From assembly GCA_041498815.1 (NCBI GenBank), contig JBGQJC010000007.1:1-64000 (forward strand): DNA of 64,000 bases, in the 5' to 3' direction. Each line of letters opens with the position of its first letter. Position 1 is the first letter of the stretch. The notes beneath the pieces are model-generated. The model searched no databases and was not told the origin of the DNA. It worked only from the letters and a program-made list of their open reading frames with translations. Source of the stretch: DATDPM01 sp041498815. GTDB lineage: Bacteria; Pseudomonadota; Alphaproteobacteria; DATDPM01. Of this stretch, positions 1-8,257 are shown in pieces. The position numbers were made by a program, and so were the translations under genes.

Positions 1-528
1 CCGACACAGGGGCGCATCTCGGTTGCGGGCCTCGACCTCGGCGCGCTCGATGAAGACCGGCTTGCCCTCTTCCGCCGCGAGACGGTCGGCATCGTGTTCC
101 AGAACTTCCATTTGATCCCGACCATGACGGCGCTTGAAAACGTCGCCGTGCCGCTCGAGCTCGCGGGGGCGGCGGATGCAACCGCCCGCGCCCGCGAGGC
201 GCTCCTATCGGTGGGGCTCGGCCATCGTTTGGCCCATCGTCCCGGCGAGCTTTCGGGCGGCGAAGAGCAGCGGGTCGCGATCGCGCGCGCCTTCGTGGCG
301 GCTCCGAAACTTTTATTGGCGGACGAACCGACCGGGAATCTCGACCGCGCCACGGGCGAGCAGGTCATGGCACTGCTGTTCGAACTTCATGCCGTGCGCG
401 GCACGACGCTGGTGCTCGTCACCCACGAGCCCGCCTTGACCGAGCGCTGCGGCCGCTTGCTTGTGCTCGACGACGGGCGGCTGGCGGAAGGTGCCGCGCG
501 GCCGGCGCTCCGCGCCGCGGGCCTATGA
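1..528 (+). CDS. ABC transporter ATP-binding protein, LolD/YbbA-like (5' partial)
   Basis: The open frame runs in from the window edge, so the N-terminus and Walker A are missing. Visible are the Q-loop region (VGIVFQNFHLIPTMTA), an ABC signature LSGGEEQRVAIARAF, Walker B LLLADEPTGNLD and the switch His in LVLVTHEP. The short two-part ATPase followed by an FtsX-type permease fits the LolD/MacB/YbbA class, which powers mechanotransmission or extraction from the inner membrane rather than classical import. Its stop overlaps the permease start by 4 bp (ATGA), so the two are translationally coupled. The substrate cannot be told; YbbA-YbbP is the closest architecture by size. Confidence 0.9.
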   Translation, partial: PTQGRISVAGLDLGALDEDRLALFRRETVGIVFQNFHLIPTMTALENVAVPLELAGAADATARAREALLSVGLGHRLAHRPGELSGGEEQRVAIARAFVAAPKLLLADEPTGNLDRATGEQVMALLFELHAVRGTTLVLVTHEPALTERCGRLLVLDDGRLAEGAARPALRAAGL

Positions 529-3053
529 GGTTTCCCTGGCTGGCGATCACCCTGGCCCGGCGCGAGCTGCGCGGGGGCCTGCGCGGCCTAAGCGTGTTCC
601 TCGCCTGTCTCGCGCTCGGCGTCGCCGCGATTGCCGCGGTCGGCTCGGCGGCCTCCGCGATCCGCGCCGGTCTCGCGGCGGATGCGAGCACGATTCTGGG
701 CGGCGATGTGGACCTGCGGCTCGCCAACCGCGAAGCGAGCGCGGACCAGCGGAATTTTCTGGAACGCGCCGGCACGGTTTCCGAGATCGCGGAACTGCGC
801 GCCATGGCCCGCGGCCCCGATTCCCGCGCGCTCGTCGAGCTCAAGGCGGTCGATGCCGCCTATCCGCTGGTGGGCGCGGTACGGCTTTCGCCCGATATGC
901 CGCTCGGCGACGCTCTGGCGCGGCAGGGCGGGATTTTGGGCGCGGTCGCGGAACAAGGGACGCTCGACAGATTGAACGCGCATGTCGGCGACCGGCTCCG
1001 CGTCGGCGCCGCCGAGTTCGAGCTTCGCGCCGTGATCCTCTTTGAGCCGGACCGCGGGGCGGACGCCTTCAGCCTCGGCCCGCGCTTCATGATCCAGGCC
1101 GACGCCCTGCCCGCAACCGAACTGATCGCGCCCGGAAGCCTGTTCGATTACCGGTACCGCCTGAAGCTTTCCGCCGGTTCCGATCTTGCCGCGTTCCGCA
1201 CCGCGCTGTCGGAGCGCTTTCCCGATGCCGGGTGGCGGGTGCTCGACCGCACCAATGCGGCGCCGGGCCTGAAGCGCCTGCTCGATCGCGTCACCATGTA
1301 CCTGACGCTCGTGGGATTGACGGCACTTCTGATCGGCGGCGTCGGCGTCGCGAATGCGGTCAAAAGCTATCTCGATCTCCGCCTCGCCACGATCGCGACG
1401 CTCAAGTGTTTGGGGGCCACCAACCGGCTCGTCTTCGCGGTCTATCTTGCGCAGGTCTTGGCGCTCGCCCTGATCGGGACCTTGGCGGGCTTGGCCATTG
1501 GCGCCGCAGCCCCGTTCGTGGTGGCCAAGGTTTTAAGCGGCGCCCTGCCGTTTGCCCCGCGCCTCGGGCTTTATCCCGGCGCGCTCGGCCTTGCCGCCGC
1601 CTTCGGGATTTTGACCGCGCTCGCGTTCTCGCTGTGGCCGCTCGCCGTAGCCGGCGCGGTTTCACCCGCCGGATTGTTCCGCAGCCGGATTGTCCCGGCC
1701 CGCCCGCGCCTCGCCAAACGCGGCATCTTGGCCATCGCCGCCGCCGCGGCCATGCTCGCGATCCTGGCTGGCCTGGCGGCACGCGATGCGCAAATCGCCC
1801 TGTGGTTCGCGCTTGCGGCGGTGGCGGCGCTTGCGGTGCTGCGCGGAGCGGCGGCGCTGGTCGCGCAAATGGCGGGGAGATGGCGAGCCTCGCTCGGGGG
1901 CCAAGGGCGCGCGTGGCTTCGCCTTGCTCTTGCCAGTCTCCGCCGGCCGGGGGCGGAAACCGTGACCGTCATGCTATCGCTCGGTCTCGGCCTCGTGGCG
2001 CTGGTCGCGGTGGCAACGGTCGAAGGCAATCTCGCGCAAGAAGTGGGCGAAGAAATGCCGGGCGAGGCTCCGGCCTTCTTCTTCATCGACATCCAGCCGG
2101 ATCAACTCGCCCCGTTCCTCGAGACCGTGCGCGGGATCGAGGGAGTAGGCCGGATCGAGCATGTTCCGTCGCTGCGCGGACGCATCGTCGCCGTCAACGG
2201 CCGCCCGGTCGATAAGGTGAAGGTCGCGCCCGAAGTCGCCTGGGTGACCCAAGGCGACCGCGGCCTTACCTATTCACAAGCGCCGCCGCCGGGAACGAAA
2301 CTAGCCGCGGGACAATGGTGGCCGGAAACCTACCGAGGCCCGCCGCTCATTTCGCTCGACGCCAAGGCGGCCGAAGGCTTGGGCATCGGAGTCGGCGATA
2401 CGCTTACCGTCAACCTGCTGGGGCGCGACCTCACGGCCCGCATCGCCAATCTCCGCGACATCGACTGGAGCACGCTCGGCATCAATTTCGTCATCGTGTT
2501 CGCGCCCGGCGCCCTGGAAGACGCACCGCAAACCCATATCGCCACCGTGCGCGTCGGTCCCGGCCAAGAGGTGGCGGTGGAAAAAACCGTGACCGATGAA
2601 TTCCCCAACGTCTCGGCGATCCGGGTGCGCGCCGTGCTCGAGGCAGCCAACGCGATCCTCTCGAAGATCGGCACGGCGGTACGCGCGGTGGCAGCGGTCA
2701 CCTTCGCCGCGGGCATTTTGGCGCTTGCCGGCGCGGTCGCGGCGGGCCATGAGCGCCGTGTCTACGACGCCGTGGTGCTCAAGGTGCTGGGCGCGCGCCG
2801 TTCCGACGTTCTGAAGGCGTTTCTGGCGGAGTTCGGGCTTTTGGGGCTCGCCGCCGGCGTTCTCGGCGTGGCGATCGGGGTTCCGGTCGCGGCCGGCGTT
2901 CTAATCGGCCTCATGCACATGGATTTCGCTTTCCTGCCCCTTGCCGCGGCCGTAACCGTTGCCATCGGGATCGCCGCCTGTCTCGCCTTCGGTTTTGCCG
3001 GCACCTGGCTCGCGCTGGGCGAGAAGCCGATGCGGCGGCTGCGGAACGATTAG
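525..3053 (+). CDS. FtsX-type ABC transporter permease, YbbP-like (842 aa)
   Basis: This is a large inner-membrane permease with an N-terminal anchor (about residues 20-45), a periplasmic domain (about 50-240), a membrane block (about 250-490, with segments such as LTALLIGGVGVANAVKSYL and LALALIGTLAGLAIGAAAP), a second soluble domain and a C-terminal three-helix block (about 715-830). Two FtsX modules in one chain match YbbP (about 800 aa) and differ from single-module LolC/E or MacB. The start ATG overlaps the ATPase stop. Export or lipid/lipoprotein handling is inferred from the family, and no substrate is indicated by the neighbours. Confidence 0.88.
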   Translation: MRFPWLAITLARRELRGGLRGLSVFLACLALGVAAIAAVGSAASAIRAGLAADASTILGGDVDLRLANREASADQRNFLERAGTVSEIAELRAMARGPDSRALVELKAVDAAYPLVGAVRLSPDMPLGDALARQGGILGAVAEQGTLDRLNAHVGDRLRVGAAEFELRAVILFEPDRGADAFSLGPRFMIQADALPATELIAPGSLFDYRYRLKLSAGSDLAAFRTALSERFPDAGWRVLDRTNAAPGLKRLLDRVTMYLTLVGLTALLIGGVGVANAVKSYLDLRLATIATLKCLGATNRLVFAVYLAQVLALALIGTLAGLAIGAAAPFVVAKVLSGALPFAPRLGLYPGALGLAAAFGILTALAFSLWPLAVAGAVSPAGLFRSRIVPARPRLAKRGILAIAAAAAMLAILAGLAARDAQIALWFALAAVAALAVLRGAAALVAQMAGRWRASLGGQGRAWLRLALASLRRPGAETVTVMLSLGLGLVALVAVATVEGNLAQEVGEEMPGEAPAFFFIDIQPDQLAPFLETVRGIEGVGRIEHVPSLRGRIVAVNGRPVDKVKVAPEVAWVTQGDRGLTYSQAPPPGTKLAAGQWWPETYRGPPLISLDAKAAEGLGIGVGDTLTVNLLGRDLTARIANLRDIDWSTLGINFVIVFAPGALEDAPQTHIATVRVGPGQEVAVEKTVTDEFPNVSAIRVRAVLEAANAILSKIGTAVRAVAAVTFAAGILALAGAVAAGHERRVYDAVVLKVLGARRSDVLKAFLAEFGLLGLAAGVLGVAIGVPVAAGVLIGLMHMDFAFLPLAAAVTVAIGIAACLAFGFAGTWLALGEKPMRRLRND

Positions 3054-3120
3054 AGGCGGCGTGGCGGCATCCCCGATTCCGTACTAGGCTGACGCGCTGG
3101 GGCAAAAGGCCATAGACGCG

Positions 3121-4038
3121 ATGCGCGATCCCTACACGGTCTTGGGCGTCAAAAGGGACGCAAGCGCCGACGAGATCCGGAAGGTTTATCGCAAGCTCGC
3201 GAAAAAGCTGCACCCCGATCTCAATCCCGGCGACAAAAGCGCCGAGTCGCGGTTCAAGGAAGTGCAGGCCGCCAACGCGATTCTTTCCGATCCCGGGAAG
3301 CGGGGGAAGTTCGACCGTGGCGAGATCGACGCCTCGGGCGCCGAACAGCCGGCCCGCCATTTCTACCGCGATTTCGCCGAAGGCCCCGAAGGCTCGAAGT
3401 ATTTCCGGCAGGAGGGGTTCGCGGACGCGGGCGAGCTCGACGATGTTTTGTCCCAGATCTTCGGCGGGCGCAGGCCGGGGGGTGCTGCTTTCCGGGCGCG
3501 GGGCGCCGACGTATCCTATTCGCTCCCGGTCGATTTTCTCGATGCCGCGCGCGGTGCCAAAAAAACGGTGACGCTTCCGGACGGAAAGACCTTGACGGTC
3601 GCCGTCCCCGCCGGCGTGCACGATGGCGAGATGTTGCGCCTCAAAGGCCACGGCCAGCCCGGCTACGAGGGTGGGGAGGCGGGCGATGCCTATATCGAGA
3701 TTCGAATCCGGCCCCATGCCTATTTCACCCGCAAGGATAACGACGTGCACATGGAGTTGCCGGTCTCGCTGCCGGAGGCGATCTTGGGCGCAAAGGTCGC
3801 CGTGCCCACCGTCTCCGGTCCGGTTTCCATGACCGTGCCCAAGGGGGCGAATACGGGGGTGACTCTGCGGCTCAAGGGCAAGGGCATCGTCGATCCCAAG
3901 TCCGGGAAGACCGGCGACCAATACGTGACGCTCAAACTCGTGCTGCCGGAATCGGTCGACGGTGCCTTAGCCGATTTCATCGAGGATTGGGCCCCGCGCC
4001 ACCCCTACAATCCCAGGCGCGCGGCGGGGATGGAATAG
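3121..4038 (+). CDS. cbpA: DnaJ-class co-chaperone CbpA (J-domain protein)
   Basis: At 305 aa it has an N-terminal J domain (residues 1-70) carrying the HPD tripeptide in KKLHPDLNPGDK, needed to stimulate DnaK ATPase. There is no Cys-rich zinc-finger region; two C-terminal peptide-binding subdomains follow directly (about 120-295, with repeated RLKGxG motifs). Lack of the zinc finger separates it from DnaJ and places it in the CbpA/DjlA-like class. The next gene, 3 bp downstream, is the CbpM-type modulator, which supports the assignment. It is cytosolic and probably also nucleoid-associated, as known for CbpA. Confidence 0.92.
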   Translation: MRDPYTVLGVKRDASADEIRKVYRKLAKKLHPDLNPGDKSAESRFKEVQAANAILSDPGKRGKFDRGEIDASGAEQPARHFYRDFAEGPEGSKYFRQEGFADAGELDDVLSQIFGGRRPGGAAFRARGADVSYSLPVDFLDAARGAKKTVTLPDGKTLTVAVPAGVHDGEMLRLKGHGQPGYEGGEAGDAYIEIRIRPHAYFTRKDNDVHMELPVSLPEAILGAKVAVPTVSGPVSMTVPKGANTGVTLRLKGKGIVDPKSGKTGDQYVTLKLVLPESVDGALADFIEDWAPRHPYNPRRAAGME

Positions 4039-4041
4039 GCC

Positions 4042-4386
4042 ATGGTGACCCGGGCCGAGCTTTTGATCGCCGTAGAGGGAGTGACCGCCGAAAAGCTGTC
4101 GGTCTGGATCGAAATGGGATTCGTGGTGCCGGAAATGCATGGCGGCGAGCAGCGGTTTTCCGAGATCGATGTCGCGCGCGTTCGCCTCGTTTACGAGTTG
4201 GAGACCGATCTTTCGCTCGATGCCGATGCGGTGACCCTGCTCTTGCCGCTGCTCGATCAGGTCTATGGTTTGCGAAACCAATTGCGCCTGATTACCAACG
4301 CGATCGCGCGCCAGCCGCCCGAAGTTCGCGAGGCGATCTGCGCCCTGTTGAGCGGTCGATTGAGCGGGCCGGAGCGCGAGGGCTGA
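4042..4386 (+). CDS. cbpM: Chaperone modulator CbpM (MerR-like)
   Basis: This 114-aa protein has a MerR-like winged-helix start (LLIAVEGVTAEKLSVWIEMG, then RFSEIDVARVRLVYEL) and a helical C-terminus. The CbpM family binds the J domain of CbpA and blocks its co-chaperone activity. The gene sits 3 bp after cbpA on the same strand, so it is surely in the same operon. It has no DNA-binding recognition role that can be read from sequence. Confidence 0.88.
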   Translation: MVTRAELLIAVEGVTAEKLSVWIEMGFVVPEMHGGEQRFSEIDVARVRLVYELETDLSLDADAVTLLLPLLDQVYGLRNQLRLITNAIARQPPEVREAICALLSGRLSGPEREG

Positions 4387-4544
4387 GATGCGCCCGGGGC
4401 GGCGGTGCGGCCCGGCATCGAGGCCAGCCGCGAAATAATCTCGCCCGGCCCCTCATCCAAACGATTTGGCGCGGGGTATGGTATTAGAGAACCCAACGGG
4501 TCGCGGGCAAAACAGGCCGCAAAGACGGCCGGGCAAGGGGGGCG

Positions 4545-4976
4545 ATGGAGATAGCGGCGTTGAAGGTTCTGGTTGCCGGGCTGATCACCTGGATTCACGT
4601 CACCGGCGATATTCCGATTCCGAAGGACCGGCCCGACGTCAACTTCGTGACCCATGCCGAGTTGGAACGGAGCATCTGCCACAAGTAATGCGAAGTTTTG
4701 GGCTTCAGTCCCGACGACGGCGGCGCCGTCATCTATCTCGATCAAGGCCTCGACATCGAACACAACGTCTGCCAGCGCTCGATCCTGGTGCACGAGATCG
4801 TCCATTTCATGCAGCACCGCGACAAAAGCTGGGACAAAGAGACCCCCGTGGTCCGCTCCCATTGGCGCGAGATGGAGGCGCTCCGCCTCCAGAACGCCTA
4901 CCTCGCCCAATTCGGGCGCAAGATTTTCCTGGGCCCCGGCTACGCCGCGATCGGCATCGGCTATCCGTATTGCTGA
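4545..4976 (+). pseudogene. DUF6647-like HExxH protein interrupted by an in-frame TAA
   Basis: Reading from ATG 4545 (preceded by a GGGGGG ribosome-binding stretch) gives a hydrophobic start MEIAALKVLVAGLITWIHV, then CHK followed by TAA at 4686-4688, and the same frame resumes at once with CEVLGFSPDDGG and runs to 4976. The downstream part carries VHEIVHFMQ, an HExxH zinc-protease-like motif, and reads like the second half of the same protein. A single base change would restore about 143 aa. Either it is a recent nonsense mutation, a sequencing error, or the 3' half starts separately at TTG 4698. The family name is from memory of the VHE.VH pattern and is tentative. Confidence 0.6.
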
Positions 4977-4989
4977 GGGGCGTGCCCCG

Positions 4990-5760
4990 TCAGGCCAACA
5001 GCGGTTCCAGAATCAGATAAAGGCCGGCGCCGGTGAGCGCGGCGCCGCTCGCGCGCGCGATCCATGGGCCGAACGGGGCCACCTTCTCCGCCAGCACGAA
5101 CACGGCGATGGCCGCGACGACCGCCAGATTCATGATTCCGCCGGCGAACAGCAAAGCCATCAGCAGCCAACAGCACCCTAGGCAATAAAATCCGTGCACG
5201 GCGCCCATCCGCAGCGCGCCCATAATCCCCTCGCGCCAATGGAACATCACGAAATCGAGCGGCGTGCGGCAGTGGCGCAAACAGGCATGCTTGAGGGGCG
5301 TCCATTGATAGACTCCGGCCAGAACCAGGATCGCCCCCGAAACTTCGGGCGATATCGCCGCAAGCTTGGGCGATAACAGCGCGGCCTTGGCAAGCTCCCA
5401 TTGCGCCCCGGCGGCAATCAGTGACGCCCCGGTCCAAACCAAGAGATAGCCCGACACGAAGGCGGCGGTCGGGACATAGGGCCCGGCCAGCGCGCGCCGT
5501 TTCCGGTTCACCGCTGCGAACAGGAGGATCATGGGCGCCGCAGGGGCCACCATCATCCCTACCATCATCACCGCCCACATCGCGAAGATGAGCGGGAATT
5601 CGGGACCGGCCATGTCCGGCATGCCGGCCATGCCGCCCATTTCCGGGCTGTTCCCCGTGCGGACGAGATAGAGCCACGCGAGCGCCGTGATCGCGGCAAG
5701 GCTCGCCAGCACGATGGCCCGGTCGCGCTTCAAGACCGATTCGATTGCGGTCGTTTCCAT
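4990..5760 (-). CDS. DUF2182 integral membrane protein, putative metal-binding
   Basis: This 256-aa polytopic membrane protein has an N-terminal segment at about 17-33, a Met-rich loop (EMGGMAGMPDMAGPE), then segments around MWAVMMVGMMVAPAAP and the characteristic second half with HACLRHC and FYCLGCCWLLMALL. These match the DUF2182 family (COG5486, described as predicted metal-binding). Met, Cys and His in the loops suggest soft-metal contact, but this is inference. It lies 20 bp downstream of the DUF1326 gene on the same strand, a pairing common in proteobacteria, so the two form an operon. Confidence 0.85.
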   Translation of the reverse strand: METTAIESVLKRDRAIVLASLAAITALAWLYLVRTGNSPEMGGMAGMPDMAGPEFPLIFAMWAVMMVGMMVAPAAPMILLFAAVNRKRRALAGPYVPTAAFVSGYLLVWTGASLIAAGAQWELAKAALLSPKLAAISPEVSGAILVLAGVYQWTPLKHACLRHCRTPLDFVMFHWREGIMGALRMGAVHGFYCLGCCWLLMALLFAGGIMNLAVVAAIAVFVLAEKVAPFGPWIARASGAALTGAGLYLILEPLLA

Positions 5761-5780
5761 CGCGGTTCGGAACTGCGCCG

Positions 5781-6407
5781 TCAGCCGGCGAAACCGTCCT
5801 GGTCGTAGGCCACAAGGGAGAGCGAGCCGTGCCGGTCCTTGAGATCGAACGAAATCTTCCCGCTCACTTTCGACCGGCCGTTGGCGAACTCCGCCTCGCG
5901 GTATTCGAATCCTTCCGGCATCTCGATCCGGATGCGATGAGGCGCGCCGGTCACGGGATTGATGATCGGTTCGATGCTGCAGTCGATGAGACCGGCGATC
6001 GAGAGCTTGGCTTTGCGTGCGCCGTAATCATGATCGAAGGTAAACGGCAAGAACAGCGGATCGTGAACCTTGGTCATCAAGCTGCCGAAGATGCTGAACA
6101 TGGTCGTCGGCGCCTGCTCCTTGCCCGAGAGTATGGTAAGCAAGGCATTGCGCTGCGCCTCGTTCGCGCGCGCGTCGATCACGGGCTGTAACGCGCCGTT
6201 GCCTTCGTGAAGCGGGCCCGGGAAGTCCACGATCCCAGCCCAATGCAGGCCGTCGAGCTTCACGTCGCCGAAATGTCCCTCGTCGATCTTCATGGCCAGG
6301 AACCCATGGCAGGTGCCATTGCTGGGCCGGCCGAGGAAATCGCACGGGCATCCGAAATCGCAATTGCAGTTCTTGATATGCTTTCCCTTCATCCGCCACG
6401 AGATCAT
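5781..6407 (-). CDS. DUF1326 domain-containing protein
   Basis: The 208-aa protein starts at ATG 6407 with a good GGGAGGGAG site just upstream. The frame stays open far upstream, but family members begin right before the Cys-rich element seen here (NCNCDFGCPCDF), so the longer reading is rejected. After the CxCxxxCxC element the protein is a soluble beta-rich domain. No enzymatic motif is recognised. It precedes the DUF2182 membrane protein by 20 bp, suggesting a joint membrane/metal-related role. Confidence 0.83.
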   Translation of the reverse strand: MISWRMKGKHIKNCNCDFGCPCDFLGRPSNGTCHGFLAMKIDEGHFGDVKLDGLHWAGIVDFPGPLHEGNGALQPVIDARANEAQRNALLTILSGKEQAPTTMFSIFGSLMTKVHDPLFLPFTFDHDYGARKAKLSIAGLIDCSIEPIINPVTGAPHRIRIEMPEGFEYREAEFANGRSKVSGKISFDLKDRHGSLSLVAYDQDGFAG

Positions 6408-6546
6408 GAACTCCCTCCCGCAGGCGCCGCGCCGGCGCCGTTTCTTCTTGTCGCTTGACTGTAGCACAGCCGGTGCGGGAACGGGATTCCGCAGCGAAGT
6501 GCACTGCCGCGTTGCGCGCGTTTTATTCAAGTCGTAGGCTGCCCCG

Positions 6547-6969
6547 ATGCTTCGGGTCACCCGCACGATTTCGATCGGCGATAACGAGATCCGGCTTCGC
6601 TTCGTCCGCGCGTCCGGGCCCGGCGGCCAGAACGTGAATAAGGTCTCGAGCGCGGTCGAGCTTCGCTTCGATGCGGCCCATTCGCCCTCGTTGCCGGACG
6701 ATGTGCGCGAACGTTTGCGCCGCCTATCCGGCCGGCGCATGAGCGACGCGGGCGTTCTGATCATCGACGCGCGCCGCCACCGCACCCAGGAACAGAACCG
6801 CCGCGACGCCGTGGCCCGGCTCGTGGCCTTGATCCGCCAGGCGGCGGTCGTCCCGCGCCCGCGCCGCAAAACCAAGCCGCCCCGGGCTTCGCGCGAGCGC
6901 CGTATGGAATCGAAGCGCTGCCGCGCCCGTATCAAGCGTGCTCGCGGAACCAAAGGCGGCGACGAATAG
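6547..6969 (+). CDS. arfB: Alternative ribosome-rescue peptidyl-tRNA hydrolase ArfB (YaeJ)
   Basis: At 140 aa this is a short release-factor relative with the catalytic GGQ in SGPGGQNVNKVSS (about residues 25-37) but no codon-recognition domain. The C-terminal tail is rich in Lys/Arg (RPRRKTKPPR, KRCRARIKRARG), as needed for insertion into the empty mRNA channel of stalled ribosomes. Length and tail match ArfB rather than RF1/RF2. It is divergent from the DUF1326 gene and convergent with the downstream protease (5 bp between stops). Confidence 0.93.
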   Translation: MLRVTRTISIGDNEIRLRFVRASGPGGQNVNKVSSAVELRFDAAHSPSLPDDVRERLRRLSGRRMSDAGVLIIDARRHRTQEQNRRDAVARLVALIRQAAVVPRPRRKTKPPRASRERRMESKRCRARIKRARGTKGGDE

Positions 6970-6974
6970 CGGCA

Positions 6975-8141
6975 CTAGCCGAGATCGGCCATCGGCGGCA
7001 GCGGTAAATCTTCCCCGCCTTCGAGCTCGAGCTTCAGGAACAGGAGGTTCATCATGTCCTTGAGCGAGACGATGCCCAAAAGCCGGTCGCCGTCGGCCAC
7101 CAACAAGCGGCTATTGCCGCTCTGGTTCATCAACTTCAGGGCATCGAGCGCGTTCAAGTCGGGCCGCACGGTGTTTGCGGCCGAGCATTTGCTCATCACG
7201 TCGGCGACGGTAACGAACGCCCAGCGGTCGCGCGGGACATTTTTCACGTCTCGCGCCGAGACGCAACCCACCAGGCGCGATCCTTCCACCACCGGAAACG
7301 TCTTGAAATAGAACTTGTAGAAATAGTCCTGCACCAGGTCCGCGATCGGCAGAAGCGGGGCCACCGCAACCGGGCGCGCATTCATGATCCGGCGCACCGG
7401 CACGCCCTCGAATCCTTGGCGGATCAAGACCTGCTGGTAAGACATGGCGGCGGCGTTCCGCACGAACAGGCCGATCAGGAACCACCACATGCCGCCGATG
7501 AAATTCCCTTGCACGACATTCAGTAAACCGAGAAACACGAGCAGGATTCCGAACCCGCCGCCGATCTTGGCCGCGGTCCGCGTCGCCTTGCCGAGATCTC
7601 GTTTGAAATGCCAAAGAATGGCGCGCAGCATCCGCCCGCCGTCGAGGGGGAAGGCGGGAACGAGATTGAATCCGGCGAGAACGAAATTGATGGTACCGAG
7701 ATAGAAGAACACCCCATCCACCGCCGGCGGCCAGCCCGAAGCCGACGCGACGAGATGAACCGCAAAAAACGCGGCGCCGAGCACGGCGCTCGCGACCGGT
7801 CCCGCCACCGCCATCAGAAACTCGGCCCGCGGGCTCGGAGGCTCGTCCGTCATCTCGGCCACGCCGCCGAAGAGAAACAGCGTGATCCCACCTATGGGAA
7901 GCCCGACGCGCCGGGCTACGAGCGAATGCGACAGCTCGTGAAAGATGATCGAGAAAAACATCCCGGCCGCGCCCACCACCGCCATGGACCAATAGGTGGT
8001 GCCCGGCAAATCCGGGTAGTAATGCGGAAACACGCCGGAGGCGAGCGTCCACGTGACGAGCACGGCGAGGAAAATCCAGCTCACATCGACCCGGACCTCG
8101 AACCCGAAAATCGAGAACAATGTAATCCGCCGCCCGAACAT
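6975..8141 (-). CDS. Site-2 protease family (M50) metallopeptidase with CBS domains
   Basis: The 388-aa protein carries zinc-site residues in a membrane helix (FHELSHSLVARR, HExxH) and the second motif NLVPAFPLDGGRMLRA that supplies the third ligand Asp. About five to six membrane segments fill residues 1-230; two CBS repeats follow (about 235-375; RRIMNARPVAVAP and VADVMSKCSAANTV). This is the SpoIVFB/Rip3-like group with C-terminal CBS pair, where CBS domains sense adenine nucleotides. The proteolytic target is unknown and no sigma/anti-sigma gene is adjacent. Confidence 0.9.
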   Translation of the reverse strand: MFGRRITLFSIFGFEVRVDVSWIFLAVLVTWTLASGVFPHYYPDLPGTTYWSMAVVGAAGMFFSIIFHELSHSLVARRVGLPIGGITLFLFGGVAEMTDEPPSPRAEFLMAVAGPVASAVLGAAFFAVHLVASASGWPPAVDGVFFYLGTINFVLAGFNLVPAFPLDGGRMLRAILWHFKRDLGKATRTAAKIGGGFGILLVFLGLLNVVQGNFIGGMWWFLIGLFVRNAAAMSYQQVLIRQGFEGVPVRRIMNARPVAVAPLLPIADLVQDYFYKFYFKTFPVVEGSRLVGCVSARDVKNVPRDRWAFVTVADVMSKCSAANTVRPDLNALDALKLMNQSGNSRLLVADGDRLLGIVSLKDMMNLLFLKLELEGGEDLPLPPMADLG

Positions 8142-8257
8142 CTCCGTCTCCGGCTCTTGTTGCGCCGCGCTTATCTTTTCACAAACTGCCGCACCCCCCG
8201 ACCGTGTTCGTGCGGGATCGCGCGCAGTCTCGCCCCTCCGGCCGTCGCAGGCCCGAA

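Noticed and set aside
4480..4545. Leader with two GCAAA motifs and two hairpins, resembling a cyclic-di-GMP riboswitch
   Set aside because: The two GCAAA elements are only about 13 nt apart and there is no GNRA-capped P2 stem between them, so the GEMM-I fold cannot form. A covariance search would settle it.
6408..6953. N-terminal extension of the DUF1326 protein
   Set aside because: It is antisense to arfB and the family starts just before the Cys-rich element.
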